Numbered from the stretch's first letter, positions 42,492 to 49,520 are shown. The stretch: DNA of 64,000 nt from an uncultured Collinsella sp. (GCA_900542085.1 UQMK01000005.1:1-64000); one strand, 5' to 3'. Notes: generated by a model from the letters alone, not told the origin. A program made the numbers and translations.

Positions 42492-42654
42492 CGGAATCAC
42501 CACGCGTTATCGTCACCGACACGCCAGAGACGCCGAACAAATGCGCGAGGAACAACAGGGACACCGTTAAATCTTTTACCGCGTTCTCAATGTCCTCGGT
42601 CTTTGCGTGTATTGCTTTGCCCTTAATCTCGAAGCCAAGCTTGACGCTACTCAT
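42484..42654 (-). CDS. small early phage protein, unknown
   Basis: About 56 residues (MSSVKLGFEIKGKAIHAKTE...) with a hydrophobic patch (LTVSLLFLAHLFGVSGVSV). Starts inside the end of the DUF3310-like gene. No family recognised. Confidence 0.5.
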   Translation of the reverse strand: MSSVKLGFEIKGKAIHAKTEDIENAVKDLTVSLLFLAHLFGVSGVSVTITRGDSDE

Positions 42655-42964
42655 CCCCATCACCTTCAATCGCGCGGATCATGTTGCCGATGCACTCTCG
42701 CGCCTTCTTGAGGTCTTCGATGCCGTTCTTGTCGCGCCATCGCCAGATGTACTTGAACGCGCATGCCTGCATGTGGGACACGTACGCTTCGGTTCCAAGC
42801 ATCGACTCCATTGCCGACTTGCAATCGATGCCGGTGTGCCCAGCGTAATGCGATGGCTTCGTAACGGGATCAAAAGCAGAATCAGTGCTTGCTTCCGTTG
42901 CGTAGCAATCCACAAAACCATCCTCGTCGGTCAGATCGCCGACGCGTTTGACGTATGAAGTCAT
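42647..42964 (-). CDS. DUF3310-like phage protein
   Basis: A 105-residue protein with KPSHYAGHTGIDCKSAMES and ACAFKYIWRWRDKNGIEDLK KA (split), the SaV-like/DUF3310 pattern of phage early regions, once annotated as a nucleotide kinase. Biochemical role unproven. Its start overlaps the upstream ATPase gene by four bases. Confidence 0.78.
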   Translation of the reverse strand: MTSYVKRVGDLTDEDGFVDCYATEASTDSAFDPVTKPSHYAGHTGIDCKSAMESMLGTEAYVSHMQACAFKYIWRWRDKNGIEDLKKARECIGNMIRAIEGDGDE

Positions 42965-43365
42965 TCCTTGCCGCCTTTCTTACAGTTGCGCCAGACGCGC
43001 AGGCAGTTAACCAGTGTCGGATTTGCCTTGATTGCGAACTCGAAGTTGACGGCATCGGCATCTATGGTTACCGCTTCGGCTCTGATGCCCATATCGCCAA
43101 AAAAAGCACGAACGTCGTCAATAAGGACTGGAACCATTCCGTCGGAATCTCGCTTGACCTCAATTGAGGTAAACCCTCGCTCTCCATAGATTCCACGACC
43201 AACAACAATTGGATCGGGTGCATCAATTCCGCATTTGCCCATATAGCGCCGAAGCCACGTTGCCTGCATTACGTTCCGAACGGCAATCGGAACGCCGCTT
43301 TGAGCGGAAAGCTCAAGCAGCCGTGTCGTTTTCCCCGATCCGCGAGTGCCGACGATGCAAATCAT
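42961..43365 (-). CDS. P-loop ATPase, phage early
   Basis: A 134-residue protein from ATG 43365 with CIVGTRGSGKTTRLLELSAQ, a perfect Walker A, and MVPVLIDDVRAFF as Walker B. GGAGGAAG lies just upstream. Too short for a helicase loader with full AAA module; function unknown, possibly DNA metabolism or a nucleotide kinase-like role. Confidence 0.65.
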   Translation of the reverse strand: MICIVGTRGSGKTTRLLELSAQSGVPIAVRNVMQATWLRRYMGKCGIDAPDPIVVGRGIYGERGFTSIEVKRDSDGMVPVLIDDVRAFFGDMGIRAEAVTIDADAVNFEFAIKANPTLVNCLRVWRNCKKGGKE

Positions 43366-43718
43366 TCTTCCTCCTTTGAGCCCAACCACGGATGCGGGAA
43401 CAGAACCCTTGCACGGCATCCAGGGCAGTATTTCAAGCTGATAGGTTTGTACGGGTATTCAGGTTCGAACCAGCTGTATTCGCCATTCCAATCGAACATC
43501 AGCTCTTGGCCGCATTTCGAACACGTGAAGCAGTCGCAATCATCGGAAGGCTTGGCAATCCGCAAACACTGGTCTTCCTCATCCCACACGGTGTCGAACT
43601 CTTCTGGAACGAACTCGCACTCTTCGTCGGGCACATACAGCCTGCCGTCGCATTCGATGATGTCGGGCTCGCCCTGCGGTTCGAGCAGTCGCAAAACACG
43701 GCTTTCCTCACTCGCCAT
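43362..43718 (-). CDS. zinc-binding phage protein
   Basis: A 118-residue acidic protein from MASEESRVLRLLEPQ. It contains CDCFTCSKCGQELMF and LKYCPGCRARVLF, two CxxC pairs forming a zinc ribbon (about residues 65-105). This type is common in Gram-positive phage early regions. Overlaps its neighbours by four and eleven bases. Confidence 0.6.
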   Translation of the reverse strand: MASEESRVLRLLEPQGEPDIIECDGRLYVPDEECEFVPEEFDTVWDEEDQCLRIAKPSDDCDCFTCSKCGQELMFDWNGEYSWFEPEYPYKPISLKYCPGCRARVLFPHPWLGSKEEE

Positions 43719-44226
43719 CTTCGGCCACCTCCAAAAGCTCTCGATAATGGCCACCAAAGCTGTTGTCGAGCCAATCGTTGACCCAGCGATAGAACGCGAC
43801 GAGAAACGGCATCGAGTTCTTATCGTCGGCCCATCCGCAAAAGCCAATGAACCCGTCAGAGTTGAACGAGATCGCTTCGCGACCGTTGAAGTACAAACCG
43901 TCGCAGAACAAGAAGGCCGATTCGATGCCGCCGGTGCGAGGGCTCATCGCGACCGTCGGGCTGAACTTGACGCGATGCGAGATGTGCATGGCGGAAAAGG
44001 CGGCATATTTGCACTCCTGGTTGTATCGAGCAAGCTCGATGCCGATGAACCCTTCCAGCGCTTCGATATCGTGTTGCGTGAGGTCGGAATACGCGAATCG
44101 CTCGGCGAACATTTTGCGCAGAACGTCGCGCGACAGCTCCATGTCGAACTTGTAATCGCGCGGTACCGGGTTCGGGTCCACCTCGATCACGATTTTCTGC
44201 ACCTTGCGGCTATCCGATGCGGTCAT
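43708..44226 (-). CDS. phage early protein, unknown
   Basis: A 172-residue protein (MTASDSRKVQKIVIEVDPNP...) with GAAAGGAGAAGG upstream. The middle has ESAFLFCDGLYFNGREAISF and the end WVNDWLDNSFGG. No family recognised; mid-operon position suggests an early function. Confidence 0.55.
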   Translation of the reverse strand: MTASDSRKVQKIVIEVDPNPVPRDYKFDMELSRDVLRKMFAERFAYSDLTQHDIEALEGFIGIELARYNQECKYAAFSAMHISHRVKFSPTVAMSPRTGGIESAFLFCDGLYFNGREAISFNSDGFIGFCGWADDKNSMPFLVAFYRWVNDWLDNSFGGHYRELLEVAEDGE

Positions 44227-44377
44227 TGCCTTCTCCTTTCTTCAGCTCGCGGCACTTCCAGCAGCGCTTGTCTCCCGTCGGCTTGTCGATTTCGATGAAC
44301 CAATCAAGCGGACGTTCCGTGCCGCAGAACGGGCACCGCCGCGTTTTGACCTTGTTGGCATAGCTTCGCCAAGACAT
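44210..44377 (-). CDS. 55-aa zinc-finger protein
   Basis: A short ORF, MSWRSYANKVKTRRCPFCGT, later CWKCRELKKG. The CPFCG and CWKC pairs, 20 residues apart, would bind zinc. It overlaps the next gene by 17 bases and carries that gene's ribosome site. Likely a small DNA-binding or regulatory protein. Confidence 0.6.
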   Translation of the reverse strand: MSWRSYANKVKTRRCPFCGTERPLDWFIEIDKPTGDKRCWKCRELKKGEGNDRIG

Positions 44378-44702
44378 GTGAATCACCGTCCTTTGTTGAA
44401 AACTCTTCGATTGTTGAAAACTTGTGGAAAGCGTGTTGAAAACTATGATTCGAGCGACTGAAAAGCTCGAAAATCCGACGCGAAAACGAACGTCCGCAAA
44501 GAAAGAAGCAAAGAAAGTAAGACTTACTTGTCACATAACGCCACAAGCACGTTTGCGGGTTTTGGGTTTGGGTTGGGTTGGGACCCAACCCAAAACCCGC
44601 CTTGTATTGTTATGTATTGTATTGTTAGGGTTTAGCCAATCGCAAACCGATGGTTTACCGCTGGTTTCTTCCATGAACATCCGTTTTACCGCCTTTGACC
44701 TG
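44378..44702. other. gene-free segment: candidate phage replication origin
   Basis: 325 bases without a credible ORF. It holds three direct TGTTGAAAACT repeats (44394-44404, 44412-44422, 44434-44444), a 14-bp perfect inverted repeat (44555-44568 with 44587-44600) enclosing five G3 tracts on the plus strand (44557-44582), and TATTGT repeats just after it. It lies next to the replication-type gene. Origin function is inference. Confidence 0.5.
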
Positions 44703-45146
44703 CTATTTCATTGGCTCTGACTTGTTCTTGCGAGGTCTCCCGCCTTTGGCTCCGTTAGCCCTTTGCATGCCGAAATACAGAGCGTTTTTCTGCATCCTCG
44801 CGCTTTCGATGCGCCCTTTTCCGTCGCGCGTCAGCAAGCCGATCTCAAGAAGACAGCCGATGAAGTCCTTGCAATCGTCGACGCTTGAAATCTCGTCGAA
44901 CGCGCCAGCTTTGCGCATGCCAATCTGTTCGGCGAGTATCAGCCAGTCTTCATCCGTCTCCACGGGCAAAGAGTGCGTCGTGGTGTTCGCCAGAATCTCG
45001 CACAGCCGCCAGAATGCGCCATATCCAGCGTTTCCATAGCGGAACAGCAATCGTTGGCACTTCTGGTCTTGCGCGGCGTTTGAGTCGTGCTGGAACCACG
45101 CCATAGGGTCTTGCGCTTTGTCGTGAACCTCCTTGGCAACCATCAT
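44703..45146 (-). CDS. replication-type protein, Lin1244/Lin1753 N-terminal-like
   Basis: A 147-residue protein with AWFQHDSNAAQDQKCQRLLF and GNAGYGAFWRLCEILANTT, the winged-helix-like DUF4373 (Lin1244/Lin1753) domain at the start of phage replication initiators. It ends in a basic tail (GGRPRKNKSEP) without the usual long C-terminal part. No phage helicase or polymerase is present, so it probably recruits host machinery. The candidate origin follows its stop. Confidence 0.72.
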   Translation of the reverse strand: MMVAKEVHDKAQDPMAWFQHDSNAAQDQKCQRLLFRYGNAGYGAFWRLCEILANTTTHSLPVETDEDWLILAEQIGMRKAGAFDEISSVDDCKDFIGCLLEIGLLTRDGKGRIESARMQKNALYFGMQRANGAKGGRPRKNKSEPMK

Positions 45147-45385
45147 TCGTCTTCACCTCCTTCATCCATCACAAGCCCCTTGCTCATGCCGCGAAGATGC
45201 CAGCCCTCCCATACGCAGTGGCCGCACTCTCGGCAGTTCGTCCAGATCAAGACGCCGCGAAACATGCACCTGCTTTTCGGCTTGTTGCCCGTGGCGTCGA
45301 ACACGTCGTTCTCGTACTCGCATGTGCCAGGCTCTGGCATTGGCGGCTCTTCGAACAAGCTCAGCTGGTCACAACTGCTCGACAT
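45143..45385 (-). CDS. small Cys-containing early protein
   Basis: An 80-residue protein (MSSSCDQLSLFEEPPMPEPG...) with CEYEND, CMFRGVLIW and NCRECGHC, a possible zinc site near residues 20-57. It overlaps its neighbours by four and 17 bases. Function unknown. Confidence 0.55.
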   Translation of the reverse strand: MSSSCDQLSLFEEPPMPEPGTCEYENDVFDATGNKPKSRCMFRGVLIWTNCRECGHCVWEGWHLRGMSKGLVMDEGGEDE

Positions 45386-45623
45386 ACTTCTGGCTCGCGG
45401 TTCGGATAATTGTCATCAGATGGTCTTCGGGGTTTCCCGCCTTCAAGCGGCCATCGACCAGCACAGACGCGTACGCGAGCGTTGAGCAGATGATTTCGCT
45501 CACAAACGCGGCATCGAAGTCGATGCGTTCGCCGGTGACGCTGTTGCCGATGTGGCAATCCTCGATGCAGCGAGCAACGTCGGAAACTTCGCGAAGCTGC
45601 TTGACGATGTTCTTGCGCAGCAT
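45369..45623 (-). CDS. small early phage protein, unknown
   Basis: About 84 residues from MLRKNIVKQLREVSDVARCI, with GGAGG upstream of this ATG. Helical; ends TIIRTASQKYVEQL. No family recognised. Confidence 0.55.
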   Translation of the reverse strand: MLRKNIVKQLREVSDVARCIEDCHIGNSVTGERIDFDAAFVSEIICSTLAYASVLVDGRLKAGNPEDHLMTIIRTASQKYVEQL

Positions 45624-45624
45624 G

Positions 45625-46020
45625 TCAGCCCTCCTTCTTCGTGTCATAGATAGACTTGCGTGTCTCGATGTTCAAATCGGGGTGTCTCTCCAAGAGCCAA
45701 CGGCTCAGAAGCGGCGTATCCGTGTTGTTGATGGCATAGGCGTGCTCTTGCCCGTTTCCATCCATGAACGGAACACCCGTAATCTGATGCGAACCCTCGT
45801 AGCGCTGCTTCTCGATGAGGTACTTGGTCGATACGCGCATGCCGCGCTGATGGATAGCCAAGGCCGTGAGCTCGATGCTTCGAAGCGTCTTGGGGTTCAG
45901 CTCGCACCACTTGGCGAACAGCTCGGCGCGGTCTTGAATCTTGAGCGGAAGCGGGTAGACCGCCATTCGCTCTTGCCGCATCACACTTTCGAGCGGCTGG
46001 GTGAAATCGTCGGTGTTCAT
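45625..46020 (-). CDS. phage early protein, unknown
   Basis: A 131-residue protein (MNTDDFTQPLESVMRQERMA...). The segment FAKWCELNPKTLRSIELTAL and VSTKYLIEKQRYEG suggest a helical DNA-binding-like fold seen in phage early genes. Start overlaps the preceding ORF stop by four bases. Function unknown. Confidence 0.55.
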   Translation of the reverse strand: MNTDDFTQPLESVMRQERMAVYPLPLKIQDRAELFAKWCELNPKTLRSIELTALAIHQRGMRVSTKYLIEKQRYEGSHQITGVPFMDGNGQEHAYAINNTDTPLLSRWLLERHPDLNIETRKSIYDTKKEG

Positions 46021-46199
46021 CGCACGTCACGCCCGATCAAATGCAAGATGAACCAGACCTCAGCGACGAGCAGGACAAGCGGAAGCCACCAGCAGCCAAA
46101 GGAATCGCAAAACCAGATGAGCCATTCAGCCGCCGCCATTGGGACGATTCCGCACAGGCACAACGCCGCGAAAATGTAGACAAACCAACGGATAACCAA
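46017..46199 (-). CDS. two-helix small membrane protein
   Basis: A hydrophobic ORF, VIRWFVYIFAALCLCGIVPM then AAEWLIWFCDSFGCWWLPLV, about 60 residues if begun at TTG 46199, which has AGGA upstream. The frame is open back to ATG 46418 (133 residues), also with a strong ribosome site, but the added part lacks protein-like character and is overlapped by another ORF (46211-46414). Start uncertain. Confidence 0.45.
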   Translation of the reverse strand: MVIRWFVYIFAALCLCGIVPMAAAEWLIWFCDSFGCWWLPLVLLVAEVWFILHLIGRDVR

Positions 46200-46210
46200 C
46201 GGTTTTCCTG

Positions 46211-46414
46211 CTAGAATCTCATCGTCATTGCTCTGGAAGTTTTGACGATAGCCCGTGCGCGTTTGCCGACGTGCGCGGGCACCTTCTCTTTGCAGGTTTG
46301 CGCAGCTTCTCTGACCCTCGTAAAGAACTGACGCTGATACGCACTCGACGCGCTGCGGCGGTTTTGCTTGTCTAAAACCACTACGCAAACCAGTGGTTTC
46401 TTGCTTGGTTTCAT
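46211..46414 (-). CDS. small basic protein, first of overlapping pair
   Basis: A 67-residue basic ORF, MKPSKKPLVCVVVLDKQNRR and so on. It shares the GGAGGGG ribosome site with an alternative ATG four bases earlier in another frame. Codon and residue use look more natural here than in the overlapping frame. Function unknown. Confidence 0.45.
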   Translation of the reverse strand: MKPSKKPLVCVVVLDKQNRRSASSAYQRQFFTRVREAAQTCKEKVPAHVGKRARAIVKTSRAMTMRF

Positions 46415-46435
46415 ACATTTGAAACCCCTCCTTTC

Positions 46436-46567
46436 TTAATGCTTGCGAACGATGAAAGTGGTGTGCTTGAGCGCATATTCGACGCCAAGCCCAACGCCGA
46501 CGGCAACAGCCGAAGCGAAGAAGCTCCACAGGCCGACTACCTGAAAAAGCTCGTCAAGCCACTCCAT
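46436..46567 (-). CDS. 43-aa single-pass membrane protein
   Basis: A short ORF, MEWLDELFQVVGLWSFFASA then VAVGVGLGVEYALKH, with a strong AAGGAGG six bases upstream. One hydrophobic helix. It is the second gene of the early operon, behind the Cro-like repressor. Function unknown; early phage membrane peptides can be immunity or exclusion factors. Confidence 0.55.
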   Translation of the reverse strand: MEWLDELFQVVGLWSFFASAVAVGVGLGVEYALKHTTFIVRKH

Positions 46568-46579
46568 TACGCAACCTCC

Positions 46580-46801
46580 TTACTTGAATTCGGGGAAAGT
46601 GCACAGATCGTTTGGCGTGCAGTCCAAAGCGGTTGAAAGCTTTACGATGCTTTCCAGCGTCGGCGAGCAATCGCAACGCTCGTACTTGCCGATTGCATCA
46701 ACGCCGACACCGGATGCTTCCGCAAGCTGCTGTTGCGACCAATGCTTCTTGACGCGACGAACTCGCAGATTGTCCGCAAACGCATGTTTCAACTCGGGCA
46801 T
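46580..46801 (-). CDS. Cro-like XRE repressor
   Basis: A 73-residue helix-turn-helix protein from MPELKHAFADNLRVRRVKKH. The HTH is WSQQQLAEASGVGVDAIGKY. GGAGG precedes this ATG. It is transcribed leftward from the early promoter and diverges from the CI-like gene at 47028, so it should play the Cro role. The end CTPNDLCTFPEF is shared with the opposing repressor (CTPNDLCGFPS), a hint of common ancestry. Confidence 0.85.
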   Translation of the reverse strand: MPELKHAFADNLRVRRVKKHWSQQQLAEASGVGVDAIGKYERCDCSPTLESIVKLSTALDCTPNDLCTFPEFK

Positions 46802-46826
46802 ATGTTCACCTCCTTTCAATGAGTGC

Positions 46827-46854
46827 TCATTAGGTTTGTATTGTCTTTAGTCAA
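46827..46854 (-). promoter_or_regulatory. early leftward promoter
   Basis: Minus-strand TTGACT (46849-46854) and TAATGA (46827-46832), spacer 16. It overlaps a perfect 11-bp inverted repeat (46833-46843 with 46852-46862), a likely operator or attenuating hairpin. Confidence 0.65.
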
Positions 46855-46867
46855 TACAAACCGTATT

Positions 46868-46995
46868 CTTTTACGTGTAGTAAAAGAACCTAAATCAACG
46901 TGAATCACGTTGATGGCTACAGACAATAAACGTGTTTAACGTTCTTTGCAAGCGTGAATTACGTATTTTCTTGATTAACGTACGTGAATCACGTA
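46868..46995. promoter_or_regulatory. operator array of the lysogeny switch
   Basis: Perfect palindromes with core CGTGAATCACG occur at 46895-46913 (9-1-9) and 46981-46995 (7-1-7), with a one-mismatch site at about 46953-46963. A different inverted repeat, CTTTTAC-5-GTAAAAG, is at 46868-46886. They lie between the divergent repressor promoters. Confidence 0.7.
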
Positions 46996-46999
46996 GAAT
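46971..46999 (+). promoter_or_regulatory. promoter of the CI-like repressor
   Basis: TTGATT (46971-46976) and TAGAAT (46994-46999), 17-base spacer. The palindrome at 46981-46995 fills the spacer and touches the -10, so bound repressor would block this promoter. Confidence 0.65.
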
Positions 47000-47027
47000 C
47001 GGCGTTGCAGCGACGAAAGGAGGGCGC

Positions 47028-47363
47028 ATGGAATATCAATTGAAATTGAAAGAGCTGCGCAAGGCCGCTGGTTTTGCGACACAAAAGGCGTTTGCCGATT
47101 TCCTCGGCATAAAAGAACGCAAATATGCTTCATGGGAACGTGGCGAGGTTGGTATTCCGCTCGAAGACGCTTTCATGCTATGCGCAGCATTGAAATGTAC
47201 GCCGAATGATTTATGTGGCTTTCCAAGCACGGGGACGAGCGAAGACGACTTGACCAGCGACGAACGCGAGATTGTGGACAACTACCGCGAAAGCTCGCCG
47301 CAGTGGCAGCAGAACATAGCGATGACCGCAAAGGCTGCGGCAAGCGAATCGAGAAAGGGCTAG
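47028..47363 (+). CDS. CI-like XRE repressor
   Basis: A 111-residue helix-turn-helix protein starting MEYQLKLKELRKAAGFATQK, HTH around residues 12-45 (KAFADFLGIKERKYASWERG). AAAGGAGG precedes the ATG. The C-terminus (SDEREIVDNYRESSPQWQQN) resembles small phage repressors without a peptidase domain, so induction would not be by RecA-driven self-cleavage. It should maintain lysogeny via the palindromic operators upstream. Confidence 0.82.
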   Translation: MEYQLKLKELRKAAGFATQKAFADFLGIKERKYASWERGEVGIPLEDAFMLCAALKCTPNDLCGFPSTGTSEDDLTSDEREIVDNYRESSPQWQQNIAMTAKAAASESRKG

Positions 47364-47365
47364 AA

Positions 47366-47659
47366 ATGGGAATCTTCAAGAACCAGCGTGAAGAAATGGC
47401 ACGGCAGGAAATCGAAAAGGCGATCTCCTCGATTCCAACGCCCGACGGGCGCATTCACGTCATGCTCATTCGGTCGTTCGGTCAATCCTTTAGCGGACGG
47501 GTATTCGGCGCTGACCAGAAATACAACGAGCAGATAAACGAAGTCCTCAACGCGCTTCAAGATAAGGGCCTTGAGATTATCAGGGTAGAAACCAACTCTG
47601 TTCCTGACCAAGGTATCAGCGGCGCAGACCGTTACGACACGCTCATAACGTACAGATAG
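47366..47659 (+). CDS. 97-aa protein in repressor operon, unknown
   Basis: It starts three bases after the repressor stop (MGIFKNQREEMARQEIEKAI). The rest, INEVLNALQDKGLEIIRVET and so on, resembles small host and phage proteins of unknown role. Likely co-expressed with the repressor in lysogens. The hairpin at 47666-47700 follows. Confidence 0.6.
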   Translation: MGIFKNQREEMARQEIEKAISSIPTPDGRIHVMLIRSFGQSFSGRVFGADQKYNEQINEVLNALQDKGLEIIRVETNSVPDQGISGADRYDTLITYR

Positions 47660-47665
47660 CAAAAT

Positions 47666-47700
47666 GCCCTGTATCCATCCGCCAAGACCAGATACAGGGC
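47666..47700. terminator. inverted repeat between repressor operon and recombinase
   Basis: GCCCTGTATC and GATACAGGGC form a perfect 10-bp stem with a 15-base loop. No clear T-run on the plus strand, so terminator activity is moderate at best. Confidence 0.5.
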
Positions 47701-47742
47701 GCGCCATTCCGTAGACAACTGAAAAGGCAAGGTGATAATACC

Positions 47743-49227
47743 ATGGCAAAGGGTAACCGTGCGGCCATTTTCGCACGTTTTAGCTCGCACAACCAGCGAG
47801 ACGAAAGCATTGAAATTCAGGTCGATAAGTCACGCGAGTTCTGTGACGAAAGCGGCCTTGCCGTTGTACGCGTCTACAGCGATTACGCCAAAACTGGCAA
47901 GAACACGAACCGCGCTGAATTTCAGGCAATGTTAAAAGATGCCCAAAAGGGACTTTTCGATTACGTGGTGATATACAAAGTCACGCGCATCATGCGCAAC
48001 AGAGACGAAATGGCTCTTGCGCGCATCATGCTTCGTAAGGCAGGCGTTGAAATCCTCTATGCCGGCGAAACGCTCGGCGAGGGCTCAACTAAAGTTCTGC
48101 ACCTCGGCATGCTTGAAGTGCTTGCCGAGTATGAAAGCGCCGTCGATAGTGAGCGCATACGCGACGGCATACAGAAGAACGCGCAACGCGGCATGGCGAG
48201 TGGTCAGCGCTTGTACGGTTGGGACGTTGTAAACGACCGCTTCGTTGTAAACGAGCGCGAAGCCGCCGTTATGCACAAGATGAAAAACATGCTGTTCTCA
48301 GGATCAACCATTGCCGACATCCAGAGGGCGATAAGAACCGAGCGAACCAGACGCGGCAAGGCGTTCTCACAAAGCACGATAAAAAGGCTGCTCTCGCGCG
48401 AGCAAAATTGCGGCGTGTACAAATACGCTGGCGTGCGCACGACGAACGGCATGCCTGCACTGTGGTCACGTCAGGAACAAGACGAGATTGCAAGCATCCT
48501 CAACGGACGCGGCCACAAGCACCGCGTTGTTGACGGAGAGCAGCCCTATGCGCTCAGCGGCAAGATGTATTGTCGGGAGTGCGGCAGATGGTTCGTCGGA
48601 ACCTCTGGAACTGGAAAGAGTGGCAAAACGTATTACTACTACCGCTGTCCGAAGTGTCGCAGGACGTTCCGCCGCGACCTCATAGAGGATGCAGTTGCCG
48701 ACACCATACTCGAATCGATACATGACCCAAAGGTGCGCGAGCGTATCATCGCAACGCTTGAGATGATGATCGCTGAAACCGCCGAGGATGACGCTCCAAA
48801 GGAAAGCGAGCGCATCACAGCAGAGATTGAGCGCATTGACGCGGCGTTTGAGCGCATATGGCACGCCATAGAGGACGGTATAGCGCCCCCAGGCGGCAAG
48901 GATAGGGTTGAGGAATTGAAAGCCCGTCAAGCAGCTCTGAAAGAGGAATTGGAGAAGGCACTTGAAGCGGAAAGCGCCGAAGACTTGAGCCTTGATGACT
49001 ATCTTGCATGGCTCGACACGCTAGGCGCAGAATCTGACCCGTTCGAAATCATCGACACGTTCATACGATTCATACAAATCGACGGCGATGAAGTACAGCT
49101 GTTCTTTAGCTTCGACAATTGGGATGATGACTTTATGCCGACAAAAAAAGACGAACCCCTGATAAACAAGGGTTCGTCTAACTCTCATGTGGTGGAGACG
49201 AGGGGGATCGAACCCCTGACCTCTTGA
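47743..49227 (+). CDS. large serine recombinase (probable integrase)
   Basis: A 494-residue recombinase. The N-terminal resolvase domain has AIFARFSSHNQRDESI with the serine nucleophile; then KVTRIMRNRDEMA, the recombinase domain (about 165-275, MASGQRLYGWDVVNDRFVVN), a zinc ribbon (MYCRECGRWF ... RCPKCRRTF) and a coiled coil (about 360-425). AAGGTG precedes the ATG. It ends across attR: codons 483-485 lie on the GGTGGAG core and the last nine residues are encoded by the antisense strand of tRNA-Ala. In the excised circle the frame would instead continue 36 codons to TAA at 17129-17131. Confidence 0.9.
   Translation: MAKGNRAAIFARFSSHNQRDESIEIQVDKSREFCDESGLAVVRVYSDYAKTGKNTNRAEFQAMLKDAQKGLFDYVVIYKVTRIMRNRDEMALARIMLRKAGVEILYAGETLGEGSTKVLHLGMLEVLAEYESAVDSERIRDGIQKNAQRGMASGQRLYGWDVVNDRFVVNEREAAVMHKMKNMLFSGSTIADIQRAIRTERTRRGKAFSQSTIKRLLSREQNCGVYKYAGVRTTNGMPALWSRQEQDEIASILNGRGHKHRVVDGEQPYALSGKMYCRECGRWFVGTSGTGKSGKTYYYYRCPKCRRTFRRDLIEDAVADTILESIHDPKVRERIIATLEMMIAETAEDDAPKESERITAEIERIDAAFERIWHAIEDGIAPPGGKDRVEELKARQAALKEELEKALEAESAEDLSLDDYLAWLDTLGAESDPFEIIDTFIRFIQIDGDEVQLFFSFDNWDDDFMPTKKDEPLINKGSSNSHVVETRGIEPLTS
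49142..49179 (-). terminator. phage-borne terminator downstream of tRNA-Ala copy 2
   Basis: Inside the recombinase 3' end, GACGAACCC and GGGTTCGTC pair around 11 bases; read leftward the stem is followed by seven T. It lies 14 bases beyond the tRNA 3' end, so it can replace the native terminator moved away by integration. Confidence 0.75.
49191..49197. other. attR core GGTGGAG
   Basis: Right boundary heptamer overlapping the 3' end of tRNA-Ala copy 2. Phage sequence lies to the left. Confidence 0.7.
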
Positions 49228-49265
49228 CTGCCAGTCAAGCGCTCTCCCAGCTGAGCTACGCCCCC
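49193..49265 (-). tRNA. tRNA-Ala (anticodon GGC), copy 2, prophage target
   Basis: Identical to the gene at 16046-16118. The whole region 49191-49308 matches 16044-16161 with a single mismatch outside the tRNA (G at 16126, T at 49273). The tRNA is intact after integration. Confidence 0.95.
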
Positions 49266-49277
49266 GTGCGAATAAGT

Positions 49278-49306
49278 ACTATACGGGAACTCGGACGGCG
49301 ATGCAA
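49278..49306 (-). promoter_or_regulatory. promoter of tRNA-Ala copy 2
   Basis: The same TTGCAT-17-TATAGT arrangement as copy 1. Confidence 0.75.
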
Positions 49307-49520
49307 GGACAATTTCGGAAAATATTTTGCGGCGCGTGGAACGGGCGCGGGGCCGAGAGGACCCACGGTACCCGACATAGTCCGCGGGGCTCGGAATGTC
49401 GCCCCAGGTGCCGCCGGCCAGACCAAAGCGATCCGCGGTGCTTCCGGGGACCTGAGCCCTTCCGCACGCCTTCGGACCATTTTACGGAACCGTGCGTAGC
49501 TCGCCCAAGATGGTCGCTTC

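Larger units (their letters stand above)
17014..49197. mobile_element. integrated siphovirus-type prophage with DGR
   Basis: An element of about 32.2 kb bounded by 7-bp GGTGGAG copies at 17014-17020 and 49191-49197. Joining the outer flanks restores the tRNA-Ala unit seen at 16 kb (terminator, GGTGGAG, tRNA). It contains the full late set for an HK97-fold phage: terminases, portal, protease, capsid, connectors, tube, tape measure, Dit, tip, receptor-binding protein and lysis genes. It also has an early replication/recombination operon, a divergent repressor switch and two recombinase genes. Possible lesion: an in-frame TGA in the tape measure gene. Confidence 0.9.

Noticed and set aside
44304..44588. 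94-codon minus-strand ORF across the candidate origin
   Set aside because: It runs through the G-tract inverted repeat, has no ribosome site and overlaps the zinc-finger micro-gene in another frame.
46017..46529. 170-residue reading of the membrane protein gene
   Set aside because: The first 37 codons run back past a strong ribosome site and into the upstream small gene; shorter starts are more likely.
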